A DNA stretch of 64,000 bases from Enterocloster bolteae. Its GTDB lineage: Bacteria > Bacillota > Clostridia > Lachnospirales > Lachnospiraceae. Both the position numbers and the translations under genes were made by a program. Under the pieces are notes generated by a model that had not been told where the DNA came from, ran no database searches, and saw nothing but the letters and a program-made list of their open reading frames with translations. The DNA is taken from the NCBI GenBank assembly GCA_021772025.1, contig JAETNT010000016.1, forward strand, positions 1 through 64,000. Direction: 5' to 3'. Positions 26,924 through 35,430 of the stretch are shown piece after piece (the stretch's first letter is position 1; the number at the start of each line of letters is the position of its first letter).

Positions 26924-29047
26924 ATGAAAAAAGAACGAATTTTATATTTAGAGTGTAATTCCGGAATCAGCGGCGATATGACGGTAGGAGCGCTGCTGGA
27001 CTTAGGGGCCAGCAGAGAAGTGCTTGAAGAGGCACTGAAAAGCTTGGGAGTCGGCGGCTATCATCTGCATTTCGGAAGAAAGAAAAAATGCGGCATCAAT
27101 GCCTTTGATTTTGATGTTCATTTAGAGGAAGATGGGGATGAGCATGTTCACGATCATGGACACTGCCACGATCATGAGCAAGACCATAGCCATACTCATT
27201 CCCATCCCCACGTTCACCGGGGCTTGTCTGATATTCTTGCCATCATTCGCCGTATGGATGGGGAACAGGAAGTAAAAGACCTGGCTGCAAAGATATTTTA
27301 TATTGTAGCGGAGGCAGAGTCCAAAGCTCACGGGATTCCGGTGGAAGAGGTACATTTTCATGAGGTAGGTGCCATTGACTCCATTGTGGATATTATCGGC
27401 ACCGCTGTGTGCGTAAGAAACTTGAATGTAGATAAAATTATCGTGTCTCCCTTGGCAGAAGGCCATGGCTATGTCCGCTGCCAGCATGGGGTTATGCCGG
27501 TACCGGTGCCGGCTACTGCAAACATTGCTGCAGCATGGAACCTGGAAATGAAATTTACCGACAATGAAGGGGAGATGGTGACGCCTACCGGAGCCGCTAT
27601 TGCCGCGGCCCTTCACTGCGGAGAGTCTCTGCCGCAGTATTATCGGATTGAAAAAATCGGAATCGGCGCTGGAAATAAAGATTTTAAAAACGCGAATATC
27701 CTTCGGGCTATGATGATTACAGCAAAAGAGCCGGATATTGAGGCTGCAGAACGTTCAGAAAAGCAAGCTGCCGCCGATACTATGGTGAAACTGGAGGCCA
27801 ATTTAGATGACTGTACCGGAGAAGCTTTAGGATTTGCTATGGAGGAACTTTTGGCAGCCGGAGCGGCTGATGTGTGGTACACTCCGATTTTTATGAAGAA
27901 AAACCGGCCCGCCTACCTTCTGTCTGCCTTGTGCCCGGAACCCATGAGAGAACGGTTGGAGGAGATTATTTTTACTCACACTACTACGATTGGAATCCGC
28001 CGTACTTTAATGGAACGAACCATTTTAAAAAGGAATTGCACAGAGATCGAGACGAGCCTGGGTAAGGCCAAGGTAAAACTCTGCCAACGGGGCCAGAGCC
28101 AGGTTGCCTACCCGGAGTATGAGAGCGTGAAGGAGATTGCCGGAATCCGAAATCTGCCTTTTCCAGAAGTCTATCACCAAATTAAAGAAGAGGCATCAGA
28201 TAAAAAAAAAGACGGTAGTCTGACGGAGAACGCTCTTTTTTCAATCCGCGCCGCACTGGAGCGGGAGATGGAAAAATACGCGGGAGAAGATGTGGCAGTT
28301 GCCTTTTCAGGCGGAGTAGACTCCAGCCTGCTGTTAAAACTGGCCTGTGAAGCCGCCAAAAAGACAGGAACCAGAGTCTATGGAGTTACCTTCGATACCA
28401 GGCTTCATCCGGCCTGTGATTTAGAGATTGCAAAACAGGTAGCCAAAGAGCTGGGAGCAAAACACGTCATCCTTACTGTAGATGAACTGGAACAGGCAGG
28501 GATTGGCCAAAATCCCAGGGAACGCTGTTACCTCTGTAAGCGCAGCCTGTTTATGCGTCTGAAAGAATTTGCCGAGGATCAGGGAATTTCCCGTATTTTA
28601 GAGGGCACCAACCAGGACGATCTCCATGTTTATCGTCCCGGCATTCGGGCGGTAAAGGAGTTGGGAATTATCAGCCCCTTAGCGGATCTTGGAATTACCA
28701 AATCCCAGGTCAAAGCGTTGGCTTCCCGGTACGGAATTTCCGTGGCCGACCGTCCCTCCACTCCATGCATGGCAACCCGCCTTCCCTATGGGACAAAATT
28801 GGATTATGAGGTATTAGAGAAGATTGAGCAGGGTGAAACCTGGCTGCGGCAGCGGATCGGCGGAAACGTCCGGTTAAGGATTCATGGGCAGATTGCTCGA
28901 ATTGAGGTGGATAAGGAGAGCTTTCAGACAGCTATGGGCTTAAAGGACGCTATGGTTGGTGAGCTGAAAAAATTGGGATTTCCCTATGTGACGTTGGATT
29001 TGGAGGGGTTTCGGTCAGGGAGTATGGACATCAATGCAGAAGAATAG
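26924..29047 (+). CDS. larCE: LarC-LarE fusion, nickel insertion and sulfur transfer
   Basis: One 707-aa protein joins two cofactor enzymes. Residues 1-400 are LarC, the CTP-dependent nickel insertase: SGISGDMTVGALLDLG start, a His/Asp-rich loop at 73-98 that may hold nickel, FHEVGAIDSIVDIIGT, and GEMVTPTGAAIA. Residues about 440-707 are LarE, the ATP-dependent sulfur insertase: PP-loop FSGGVDSS near 461, RCYLCK near 536, and STPCMATRLPYGT near 613. Having CxxC plus the later Cys fits the three-cysteine, iron-sulfur type of LarE rather than the single sacrificial Cys type (inference). LarC is in one frame, unlike the split larC1/larC2 of Lactobacillus. Confidence 0.93.
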   Translation: MKKERILYLECNSGISGDMTVGALLDLGASREVLEEALKSLGVGGYHLHFGRKKKCGINAFDFDVHLEEDGDEHVHDHGHCHDHEQDHSHTHSHPHVHRGLSDILAIIRRMDGEQEVKDLAAKIFYIVAEAESKAHGIPVEEVHFHEVGAIDSIVDIIGTAVCVRNLNVDKIIVSPLAEGHGYVRCQHGVMPVPVPATANIAAAWNLEMKFTDNEGEMVTPTGAAIAAALHCGESLPQYYRIEKIGIGAGNKDFKNANILRAMMITAKEPDIEAAERSEKQAAADTMVKLEANLDDCTGEALGFAMEELLAAGAADVWYTPIFMKKNRPAYLLSALCPEPMRERLEEIIFTHTTTIGIRRTLMERTILKRNCTEIETSLGKAKVKLCQRGQSQVAYPEYESVKEIAGIRNLPFPEVYHQIKEEASDKKKDGSLTENALFSIRAALEREMEKYAGEDVAVAFSGGVDSSLLLKLACEAAKKTGTRVYGVTFDTRLHPACDLEIAKQVAKELGAKHVILTVDELEQAGIGQNPRERCYLCKRSLFMRLKEFAEDQGISRILEGTNQDDLHVYRPGIRAVKELGIISPLADLGITKSQVKALASRYGISVADRPSTPCMATRLPYGTKLDYEVLEKIEQGETWLRQRIGGNVRLRIHGQIARIEVDKESFQTAMGLKDAMVGELKKLGFPYVTLDLEGFRSGSMDINAEE

Positions 29048-29140
29048 AAGGTATCCATTTCCACATAGAAAGGAAACTGTAAGTAGATGGCGGAATTTAA
29101 AATTTCATTTTAGATGTCGAAAAGAGTCGGACAAATGTAT

Positions 29141-29169
29141 TTGCTGCTATTTTTGTCCTATGTTATACT
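29141..29169 (+). promoter_or_regulatory. Probable promoter of the Rpn-family gene
   Basis: TTGCTG and TATACT are 17 bp apart, in the 258-bp gap between larC-larE and the next gene. Confidence 0.5.
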
Positions 29170-29305
29170 GAGAGTATAAAGCATATATTTCTCAAATTTC
29201 AGCCGGTATGGCATCTGTTAGTCTTATATTCATTTCGGAAAATCTATGCTTTTCAATTTCGGAAGAGCAGGAGATTTTTCATAAGACTCCTGCCATGGAG
29301 GACAA

Positions 29306-30286
29306 ATGAAAAAAGGGAAAAAGAAGGGGCTGCGCCACCAGCCAGGCGCTAGGCGTAATTACAAAGATACACTGTTTCGGATGCTATTTCGTGATAAAAA
29401 GCGGCTTCTTACGTTGTTTAATGCGGTAAATGGCTCGTCTTTCCGTAATCCGGAGGATTTGGAGATTGTGACTCTGGAAAATGCTATTTATATGAATCTA
29501 AAAAATGATTTGGCATTTATTATTGATTTTCAGTTGAACCTATATGAGCATCAGTCCAGCTACAATACCAACATGCCTCTGCGCTTCCTATTCTATGTAG
29601 CCAGGGAGTATCAGAAATTAGTAAAGGATAAATCTCTTTATGCCGCCGGGGGTATAAAAATTCCCACCCCTCATTTTGTAGTGTTTTATAATGGAGAACG
29701 GAAAGCGGCAGAACGGACGGTGCTGAAGCTATCAGATGTATACCAATTGCCTGGAGATTCTCCGGAATTGGAATTGAAAGTCACCATGCTGAACATTAAT
29801 ACAGGCTGTAATTTGGAGTTGATGGAGGCTTGCCAGACATTAAAGGAATATATGCAGTATGTAGAGCGTGTCAGGCGCTATACGAAAAATATGCCGCTGG
29901 AACAAGCGGTAGAGCAAGCTGTAGATGAATGTATTCGGGAGGGAATTCTTTCAGAGTTTCTTTCCACATGGAAAGCGGAGGCGATAGCAGTGAGTATATT
30001 TGAATACGATGCGGAGAGAGAGTGGGAGCTGCTGCGAAAAACAGAGCGGGAGTTTATAAGAGAAGAAGTAAAAGAAGAGGTAAAAGAAGAAGTAAAGAGA
30101 GAGGTAAAAGAAGAGACTAAAAAAATAGTGCAGAAGCAAGCTATTGATTCCATTATCCGCGTATGCCGGAAATTGGATCTGACAGAGAGCGCCATTATAG
30201 AAGTCCTTCAGGCTGACTTTTCTATTTCCAAATCCAAGGCGCTTGAATATATAGAGGCTGGGAATGATCTTGCAAAAGCCCGATAA
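29306..30286 (+). CDS. Rpn family PD-(D/E)XK nuclease/putative transposase
   Basis: 326 aa protein of the Rpn/transposase_31-like family, whose members promote RecA-independent recombination in E. coli. The N-terminal signature KDTLFRMLF and the nuclease-like DFQLNLYEHQSSYNTNM segment (near residue 75) are present. Residues about 250-272 are a charged coiled coil of repeated EEVKEEVKREV units, encoded by an imperfect tandem DNA repeat (about 30061-30118). It appears intact and stands alone, followed by a terminator. Confidence 0.85.
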   Translation: MKKGKKKGLRHQPGARRNYKDTLFRMLFRDKKRLLTLFNAVNGSSFRNPEDLEIVTLENAIYMNLKNDLAFIIDFQLNLYEHQSSYNTNMPLRFLFYVAREYQKLVKDKSLYAAGGIKIPTPHFVVFYNGERKAAERTVLKLSDVYQLPGDSPELELKVTMLNINTGCNLELMEACQTLKEYMQYVERVRRYTKNMPLEQAVEQAVDECIREGILSEFLSTWKAEAIAVSIFEYDAEREWELLRKTEREFIREEVKEEVKEEVKREVKEETKKIVQKQAIDSIIRVCRKLDLTESAIIEVLQADFSISKSKALEYIEAGNDLAKAR

Positions 30287-30292
30287 TAGAAA

Positions 30293-30321
30293 GGCAGGGA
30301 TTTCCCACTGAGATCCCTGCC
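30293..30321 (+). terminator. Terminator after the Rpn gene
   Basis: Stem GGCAGGGAT/GATCCCTGCC with a short loop, right after the stop, between convergent genes. Confidence 0.6.
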
Positions 30322-30327
30322 CCCAAA

Positions 30328-30377
30328 TTTATTCCCGCGAGTAACGAGCCAAGTGTGCATGCGAGCATGCACATTTG
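30328..30377 (+). repeat. Dispersed repeat R2, copy C (truncated)
   Basis: It matches the first 50 bp of R2 copies A and B: CCCGCGAGTAACGAGCCAAG, then the palindrome TGTGCATGC/GCATGCACA. The second half is missing, and the copy ends against the stop codon of the convergent PRTase gene. The palindrome may serve as its terminator. Confidence 0.7.
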
Positions 30378-30378
30378 A

Positions 30379-31098
30379 CTAATCTAAAACAGTATAGCCG
30401 TAGCTGTTTACAATTGCATCCAGCTTTATGCCGGCTTTGCAGTCCGGACAGTTGTCCGGTTCAGAAAGCTTGAATCCAGGAAGATCGGAAGCTTCGAATA
30501 CGGAGTTAACCGGATGCCCTTCGATCTCGTTGATAGCAGAAAAGATGCAGGAGATTCCTTCTACAATTCCGCCATAGGAAGAGATACAGCGGATACTCTT
30601 GGCAATAGTATGACCAGACATTGCAGTGGCCAGAACCACCAGCACATGCTTACCTTTTAGCATAGGCTTAATGTTGTCGCGGACAACCATCTGGCCGCTG
30701 GAATCAAACTCAGGAGTCAGAATATAAGTAGTTTTGTGAGTATTGGTAGTTGCAACGCCTACTTCAGACAACTCTTTTGCAACATAGGCACCAATAGCCT
30801 CGCAGCCGTCCATACAGATAATGGTGTCAATGGGAGCCTTGGTTGCGTTGGTAGAAGCCATCTGATCAAACATCTCAGAAGCCAAACCGACAACCGGGCT
30901 TAAAGTTACACGTTTTACATACTTCTTTACAATCGCTTTCGCAACGGCCTCTGCATTGCACTGACGCATTTTTAAATCGGTCATATCGATATAATAATTA
31001 ATGTGAAAACGGTCAGATGAAAAATGCCCTTTGGTCACTTTTAATGCAAGATCATGATTATCTTTGGAATAAATTTTAGTAGCTTCACCCATGCTCAT
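30379..31098 (-). CDS. Phosphoribosyltransferase family protein
   Basis: 239 aa cytoplasmic protein with a type I PRTase fold, resembling orotate PRTase relatives but not PyrE itself. Helpful segments are VTLSPVVGLASEMFDQ, TIICMDGCEAIGAYVAKEL and KGKHVLVVLATAMSGHTI, the last standing where the PRPP loop is expected. A C-terminal CPDCKAG pair is present. I start at 31098 because AAGGAGG lies 9 nt upstream. pncB lies 135 bp upstream in the same orientation, so a link to nucleotide or NAD salvage is possible but unproven. Confidence 0.7.
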   Translation of the reverse strand: MSMGEATKIYSKDNHDLALKVTKGHFSSDRFHINYYIDMTDLKMRQCNAEAVAKAIVKKYVKRVTLSPVVGLASEMFDQMASTNATKAPIDTIICMDGCEAIGAYVAKELSEVGVATTNTHKTTYILTPEFDSSGQMVVRDNIKPMLKGKHVLVVLATAMSGHTIAKSIRCISSYGGIVEGISCIFSAINEIEGHPVNSVFEASDLPGFKLSEPDNCPDCKAGIKLDAIVNSYGYTVLD

Positions 31099-31232
31099 AA
31101 GAAAAACCTCCTTAAACAATATTTGAAATATTCTTTTTAGAATAAGTATCTGAAGTTATTATACTGGATAATTCATTCAAAAAATATAACTAGGGTTAAG
31201 TTTTTTCGTAAAATCTTCCATTGTCAGTAAAT

Positions 31233-32690
31233 TTACTTAAAGTGATAAGATTCCAGAAGCTGGTTTTTCATATGCCACAGCTCATGAGAAAGATCCACAT
31301 GAACGTTATGGGGGTTAACCAGGCGACGGGATTCCTCCCACAGGGTATCCAATTCTGTTCTGCAGTAGGCTTGAATATCCATGACAGCCGGACTGTCATA
31401 AACACATTTTCCCCGGAGGAATACAGGCACCATTAAATCCCGAATAGTATAGCTATGGGGAGCCAGGTGGGTTTTCTTCCAGGTTTGTATGGGATCAAAG
31501 AGCAGGAGGGAGTTAGCTTCATCAAATCGCTCATGGGTCAGGCAGATTAGATCGGCGATAATCTTCCCGGTTTCTTTATTATAAATCCGCTTAATCGTTT
31601 TGTCTCCGGGATTGGTAATTTTCTCCGCATTTTCGGACAGCTTAATTTTGGGAATAAAGTTCCCGGTGGCTTTATCCCGGATAGCAGCCAGTTTATATAC
31701 CCCGCCAAAGGAAGGACAGTCTTTGGATGTAATTAAATTGGTGCCTACACCCCAGGAATTAATCGTAGCGCCCTGAAGTTTTAAGCTGTTAATCAATTCT
31801 TCATCTAAATCATTGGAGGCGGAGATGACCGCATCTGGAAATCCGGCGGCATCCAGCATCTTTTTGGCCTCTTTAGACAGATAAGCCAGGTCGCCGCTGT
31901 CTAAACGGATCCCGTAAAAAGGCATGGGAATTCCGGCCTCTTTCATCTCAGTAAAAACTTTAATGGCATTGGGGATGCCGGAATTTAAGGTGTCATAAGT
32001 ATCTACCAACAAGATGCAGGCGGTGGGATAAAGTTTGGCATAAGTGCGGAAAGCGGTAAGCTCGTCAGGAAAACTCATGATCCAGCTATGGGCGTGGGTT
32101 CCCTTAATGGGAACGTGAAACATTTTCCCGCAAAGTACATTGGAGGTGCCTATACAGCCTGCGATCATAGCTGCCCGAGCGCCGTAAACGCCGGCATCAG
32201 GCCCCTGGGCACGGCGAAGGCCAAACTCCATAACCCCGTCTCCCTGTGCGGCGTGAACAATCCGGGAAGTTTTGGTGGCAATCAGGCTCTGGTGGTTGAT
32301 AATATTCAGAAGAGCCGTTTCGATAAGCTGGGCCTCCATAATAGGAGCGATTACCTTTACTAAAGGCTCTCTGGCAAATACTACTGTTCCCTCTGGAATG
32401 GCATAAATATCGCCGGAAAACTTAAAATTAGCCAGGTAGTCGAGAAAGTCCTCTCCGAAAATCCCCAGGTCTCTCAGATATGCCACATCATCTTCGCTAA
32501 AATGAAGATTTTTTACATAGTCGATAACCTGTTCCAGACCTGCACAGATGGCGAATCCGTTGCCGCAGGGGTTAGTGCGGTAAAACATGTCAAAGATGAC
32601 CGTTTCATTGGCATCTTTTTCTTTGAAATATCCCTGCATCATAGTTAATTCGTAAAAATCGGTAAGCAGTGTTAGATTTTGTTGATTCAT
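31233..32690 (-). CDS. pncB: Nicotinate phosphoribosyltransferase
   Basis: Joins nicotinic acid to PRPP with ATP to give nicotinate mononucleotide, the salvage route to NAD. 485 aa, typical of the Firmicute form. N-terminal LLTDFYELTMMQGYF, central HSWIMSFPDELTAFRTYAKL and IRLDSGDLAYLSKEAKKMLD, and NDLDEELINSLKLQGA are clear markers. Start at 32690 follows a GGAG site with 7-nt spacing. LarB uses a NAD precursor, so this gene is also relevant to the lar pathway. Confidence 0.95.
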   Translation of the reverse strand: MNQQNLTLLTDFYELTMMQGYFKEKDANETVIFDMFYRTNPCGNGFAICAGLEQVIDYVKNLHFSEDDVAYLRDLGIFGEDFLDYLANFKFSGDIYAIPEGTVVFAREPLVKVIAPIMEAQLIETALLNIINHQSLIATKTSRIVHAAQGDGVMEFGLRRAQGPDAGVYGARAAMIAGCIGTSNVLCGKMFHVPIKGTHAHSWIMSFPDELTAFRTYAKLYPTACILLVDTYDTLNSGIPNAIKVFTEMKEAGIPMPFYGIRLDSGDLAYLSKEAKKMLDAAGFPDAVISASNDLDEELINSLKLQGATINSWGVGTNLITSKDCPSFGGVYKLAAIRDKATGNFIPKIKLSENAEKITNPGDKTIKRIYNKETGKIIADLICLTHERFDEANSLLLFDPIQTWKKTHLAPHSYTIRDLMVPVFLRGKCVYDSPAVMDIQAYCRTELDTLWEESRRLVNPHNVHVDLSHELWHMKNQLLESYHFK

Positions 32691-32703
32691 AATAATCTCC
32701 ATT

Positions 32704-32723
32704 CCGCCGCCTTCGGCTGGCGG
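32704..32723 (-). promoter_or_regulatory. GC-rich hairpin next to the pncB ribosome site
   Basis: A GCCGCC/GGCGGC stem sits just upstream of the GGAG of pncB. It could affect translation. The wider 32691-33048 gap otherwise holds AT-rich promoter sequence for two divergent genes. Confidence 0.35.
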
Positions 32724-32988
32724 CACAAATAGTAATGAAAGTGTTGCAAGTTAAATAAACTTCTAAAAAGTTGCCTCATAAGACAGCTTATTTTAGCACA
32801 CCCATTTATGTTCTTCCTCTACTTTTTTTCACACTAAGGCTTCGTCAAGTGTTCATAGTATATCACAAGTTAGAAGAATAACAAAGGGATTGATAAAAGA
32901 ATAACAAAATTTTATGAAAAAGGGATCTGCAGCCGTTTTTACAGGTTATGGGTAAGAAAAATGTAAGAAATCAGAAAGGGAAAGTACA

Positions 32989-33017
32989 TTGGAACTCTTC
33001 TACATCTATGCTAGAAT
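32989..33017 (+). promoter_or_regulatory. Promoter of the GHL10 gene
   Basis: TTGGAA and TAGAAT are 17 bp apart, 30 bp before the GTG start. Confidence 0.6.
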
Positions 33018-33047
33018 TAAGAAATATTGGAATCTGGAGGAGGAAAC

Positions 33048-34355
33048 GTGAAAATACTGATATCTGTAAAAAAGCTTATTTTGACCTTTGCGTGCAGCTT
33101 CTTTATCACCGGATTGTGCGGAGGCCTTTTATCTCCCGGATATGCTTATGGCAGCTCCGGAGATGAATTCGGCCCGGGAACCGGCCTGACAACCGGGCAG
33201 GAAGCTTACGGTTCGTACAGAGATACCAGCAATGGAGACGAGCTAAAGGGCGTATGGATTTCCTATTTAGAATGGGAGAAGTTGCCAAAGGAGAGGAAAA
33301 GCTTTGAAAAAGCCGTGGATCAGATGTTTGATAACGTAAAATCCTGGGGTATGAATGCAGTATTCGTCCATGTTCGCTCCCACAGCGATGCCATGTACCC
33401 TTCTAAGTACTATCCCTGGTCTAAATTTGCATCCGGCGCTGCCGGAAAGGATCCGGGATATGATCCCCTAGATTATATGATAAAGGCGGCTCACGCCAGA
33501 GGATTAAAGTTTCATGCCTGGCTGAATCCTTACCGGATTACCGGCTATCTTATGAGCTGGGATGAGGTTCCTGACAGCTCTTTGGCAAAACAATGGTTTG
33601 ACGGCGGAGCCGGGGGCCGGAGAGTGCTGAATCATGACGGTGCCTGGTATTATAATCCCTCTTTCCCGGAGGTTCGGGAATTGGTGACAAAGGGAGTAGA
33701 GGAGATTGTAGAGAATTATCAGGTGGACGGCATTCATTTTGATGACTATTTTTATCCGGCGTTAGATGACAACAGCACTTCCCGATGCTTTGACCTGCCG
33801 GAATATCTCACGTCCGGCTCAGAACTGTCCGCAGCGAATTGGAGAAGAGCCAATGTAAACCAGCTGGTGGCGGAGACATACCGTACTGTAAAGTCTGTTA
33901 ATCCGTCGGTTGTATTCGGAATCAGTCCCCAGGGTTATGTGAAGCATTTAAGAAACAACCAGGAGTGTTTTGCAGATATTGATACATGGATGTCAACGGA
34001 AGGATATATTGATTATATTATGCCTCAGATTTACTGGGGATTTGAAACCAGGACGGCGGATGGCGACCCTGCTCCATATGCTTTTGAAAACAATTTAAAA
34101 ACCTGGATTGATTTAAAGAAAAAAGGAAATGTAAAGCTGTATCTGGGTTTGGCCGCTTATCGGGCGGGAACGGATACCAAAGACTATACAGGCGTTTCTG
34201 AGTGGCTGCGGCGGGATGATATATTAAAGCGGCAGATTGAGGCAGGGCGTCAAAGCGGTCAGGTATCCGGATATTGCTTTTACAGTTATAGCTCCTTTCT
34301 GGAAGAAGCAGCAGGAAAAGAGGTGAAAAATCTCCTCCCGGTTTTGGCCCGTTAA
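33048..34355 (+). CDS. Secreted GHL10 (DUF187) glycosyl-hydrolase-like protein
   Basis: 435 aa exported protein of the YngK/DUF187 family, a TIM-barrel glycoside hydrolase relative. The signal peptide spans about residues 1-30. The barrel begins at LKGVWISYLEW, with FVHVRSHSDAMYPSKYYPWS, KFHAWLNPYRI, VDGIHFDDYFYP (a likely acidic active-site strand) and GYIDYIMPQIYWGF following. It starts at GTG 33048, after GGAGGAGG. The substrate is unknown; cell-wall polymer processing is often proposed for this family. Confidence 0.9.
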   Translation: MKILISVKKLILTFACSFFITGLCGGLLSPGYAYGSSGDEFGPGTGLTTGQEAYGSYRDTSNGDELKGVWISYLEWEKLPKERKSFEKAVDQMFDNVKSWGMNAVFVHVRSHSDAMYPSKYYPWSKFASGAAGKDPGYDPLDYMIKAAHARGLKFHAWLNPYRITGYLMSWDEVPDSSLAKQWFDGGAGGRRVLNHDGAWYYNPSFPEVRELVTKGVEEIVENYQVDGIHFDDYFYPALDDNSTSRCFDLPEYLTSGSELSAANWRRANVNQLVAETYRTVKSVNPSVVFGISPQGYVKHLRNNQECFADIDTWMSTEGYIDYIMPQIYWGFETRTADGDPAPYAFENNLKTWIDLKKKGNVKLYLGLAAYRAGTDTKDYTGVSEWLRRDDILKRQIEAGRQSGQVSGYCFYSYSSFLEEAAGKEVKNLLPVLAR

Positions 34356-34383
34356 ACTGCTTTGGATTGCATTTCCTCTGAGG

Positions 34384-34959
34384 CTATACGCCAAATACTT
34401 TTCGATACATCTGCCTGGTAAGAACACAGGCAGTAATGGTCACCAGGATTTCCAGGGCACTGTTGACGATGCCGCTGATAAGAAGCAGAATCAGGCTTAC
34501 TATAAAAGAACTCCACAGGATCTGCATGGGAGTCCGAAAAAGGGCAGGCCGGTTCCGATAGTAGCCGTGGATAAGAAATGCCAAACAGAAAAACAGACAC
34601 ACCCCGGAGAAAAAGGCGAATATGATGTGAAGCCAGGCCTGAAGAGGAAACTGGGATGGAATATAAGGGAGGATAATGGCAGCGGTTAAAAAAAGGAGAG
34701 CCAGATTGAGAAGAGTGAAGCAAACCCTTCGCTTTTTTAAGGAGCGAAACCGCCCTTGGGAAAAAGGCGCTTGATCAATTAGAGGAAAGAGCATCCGGTA
34801 CAGAGTACAGCTGATAAGGATGCCCCATGCGGCAAACTCTTTTTTCTGCTGTTCCAAACTCCCGATTACAGAAAAATTACTGGTAAACCAATCGGTTCCT
34901 CGGACAAAAAGCAGGGTGTATACAGGAATAATCAGGTAAGACAGAGCAGAAAGAACCAC
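34384..34959 (-). CDS. Six-helix membrane protein (DUF998-like)
   Basis: Integral membrane protein with about six hydrophobic helices and short loops, resembling DUF998 proteins; function unknown. A TTG at 35016 would give 210 aa, but an AGGAGG site sits 6 nt before a GTG at 34959. I therefore prefer the 191-aa form beginning at that GTG. It is convergent with the GHL10 gene, only 28 bp away. Confidence 0.65.
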   Translation of the reverse strand: MVLSALSYLIIPVYTLLFVRGTDWFTSNFSVIGSLEQQKKEFAAWGILISCTLYRMLFPLIDQAPFSQGRFRSLKKRRVCFTLLNLALLFLTAAIILPYIPSQFPLQAWLHIIFAFFSGVCLFFCLAFLIHGYYRNRPALFRTPMQILWSSFIVSLILLLISGIVNSALEILVTITACVLTRQMYRKVFGV

Positions 34960-35084
34960 ACAGCACCTCCTAAAAGTTATCTGAAAGGATAGAATTTCAC
35001 TATTAGTGTCACACAAATCTGCTAAAACATGTGTGGAAAAATCATGGAAAATGCACGAAAAGCTGGAAAAAATCTGGGTTTACC

Positions 35085-35113
35085 TTGACTTTTAGGTAGC
35101 AATTCCATATAAT
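35085..35113 (+). promoter_or_regulatory. Promoter of the ileS leader
   Basis: TTGACT and TATAAT are 17 bp apart, upstream of the T-box leader. Confidence 0.75.
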
Positions 35114-35119
35114 AATAGT

Positions 35120-35366
35120 CGCTATACAAAAAGACTGAGATGGAGACAGTAAGGCTGCCCAAACGCAGAAGCGAGCCGGAGATGGTGAGAGACCGGTGCC
35201 AGTAGAGCAGTTCCCAAAATCACTCCGGAGTCGCTGGCTGAAAGCAAATCTGCTGTAGGTTAAGCCGTATTTCCTACGTTATCGGGAACTCATATAACAG
35301 TATGCAGAAAACGGGTGGTACAGCGAAGATTTGCTTCGTCCCTATGCGGGATGGGGCATTTTTCAT
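35120..35366 (+). promoter_or_regulatory. T-box leader controlling ileS
   Basis: The roughly 250-nt leader carries the T-box sequence GGGTGGTACAGCG at 35313, followed by a hairpin and T-rich stretch near 35338-35364 that would be the terminator. Upstream are stem-forming segments including AATCACTCC, in which ATC is a candidate Ile specifier codon. Uncharged tRNA-Ile would favour read-through into ileS. The specifier assignment is tentative. Confidence 0.88.
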
Positions 35367-35430
35367 TTTTTAAGAAGGATTTTCCGCCCGGCTTTCTGCA
35401 CAACAAGTTCACTTGATTGGAGGAAGCATC

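Noticed and set aside
26924-29047. Programmed frameshift in larC, as in Lactobacillus larC1/larC2
   Set aside because: The LarC part is in one continuous frame here and runs on into LarE.
29306-30286. Active transposon
   Set aside because: Although Rpn proteins are called transposases, no terminal inverted repeats or target duplications are visible around the gene.
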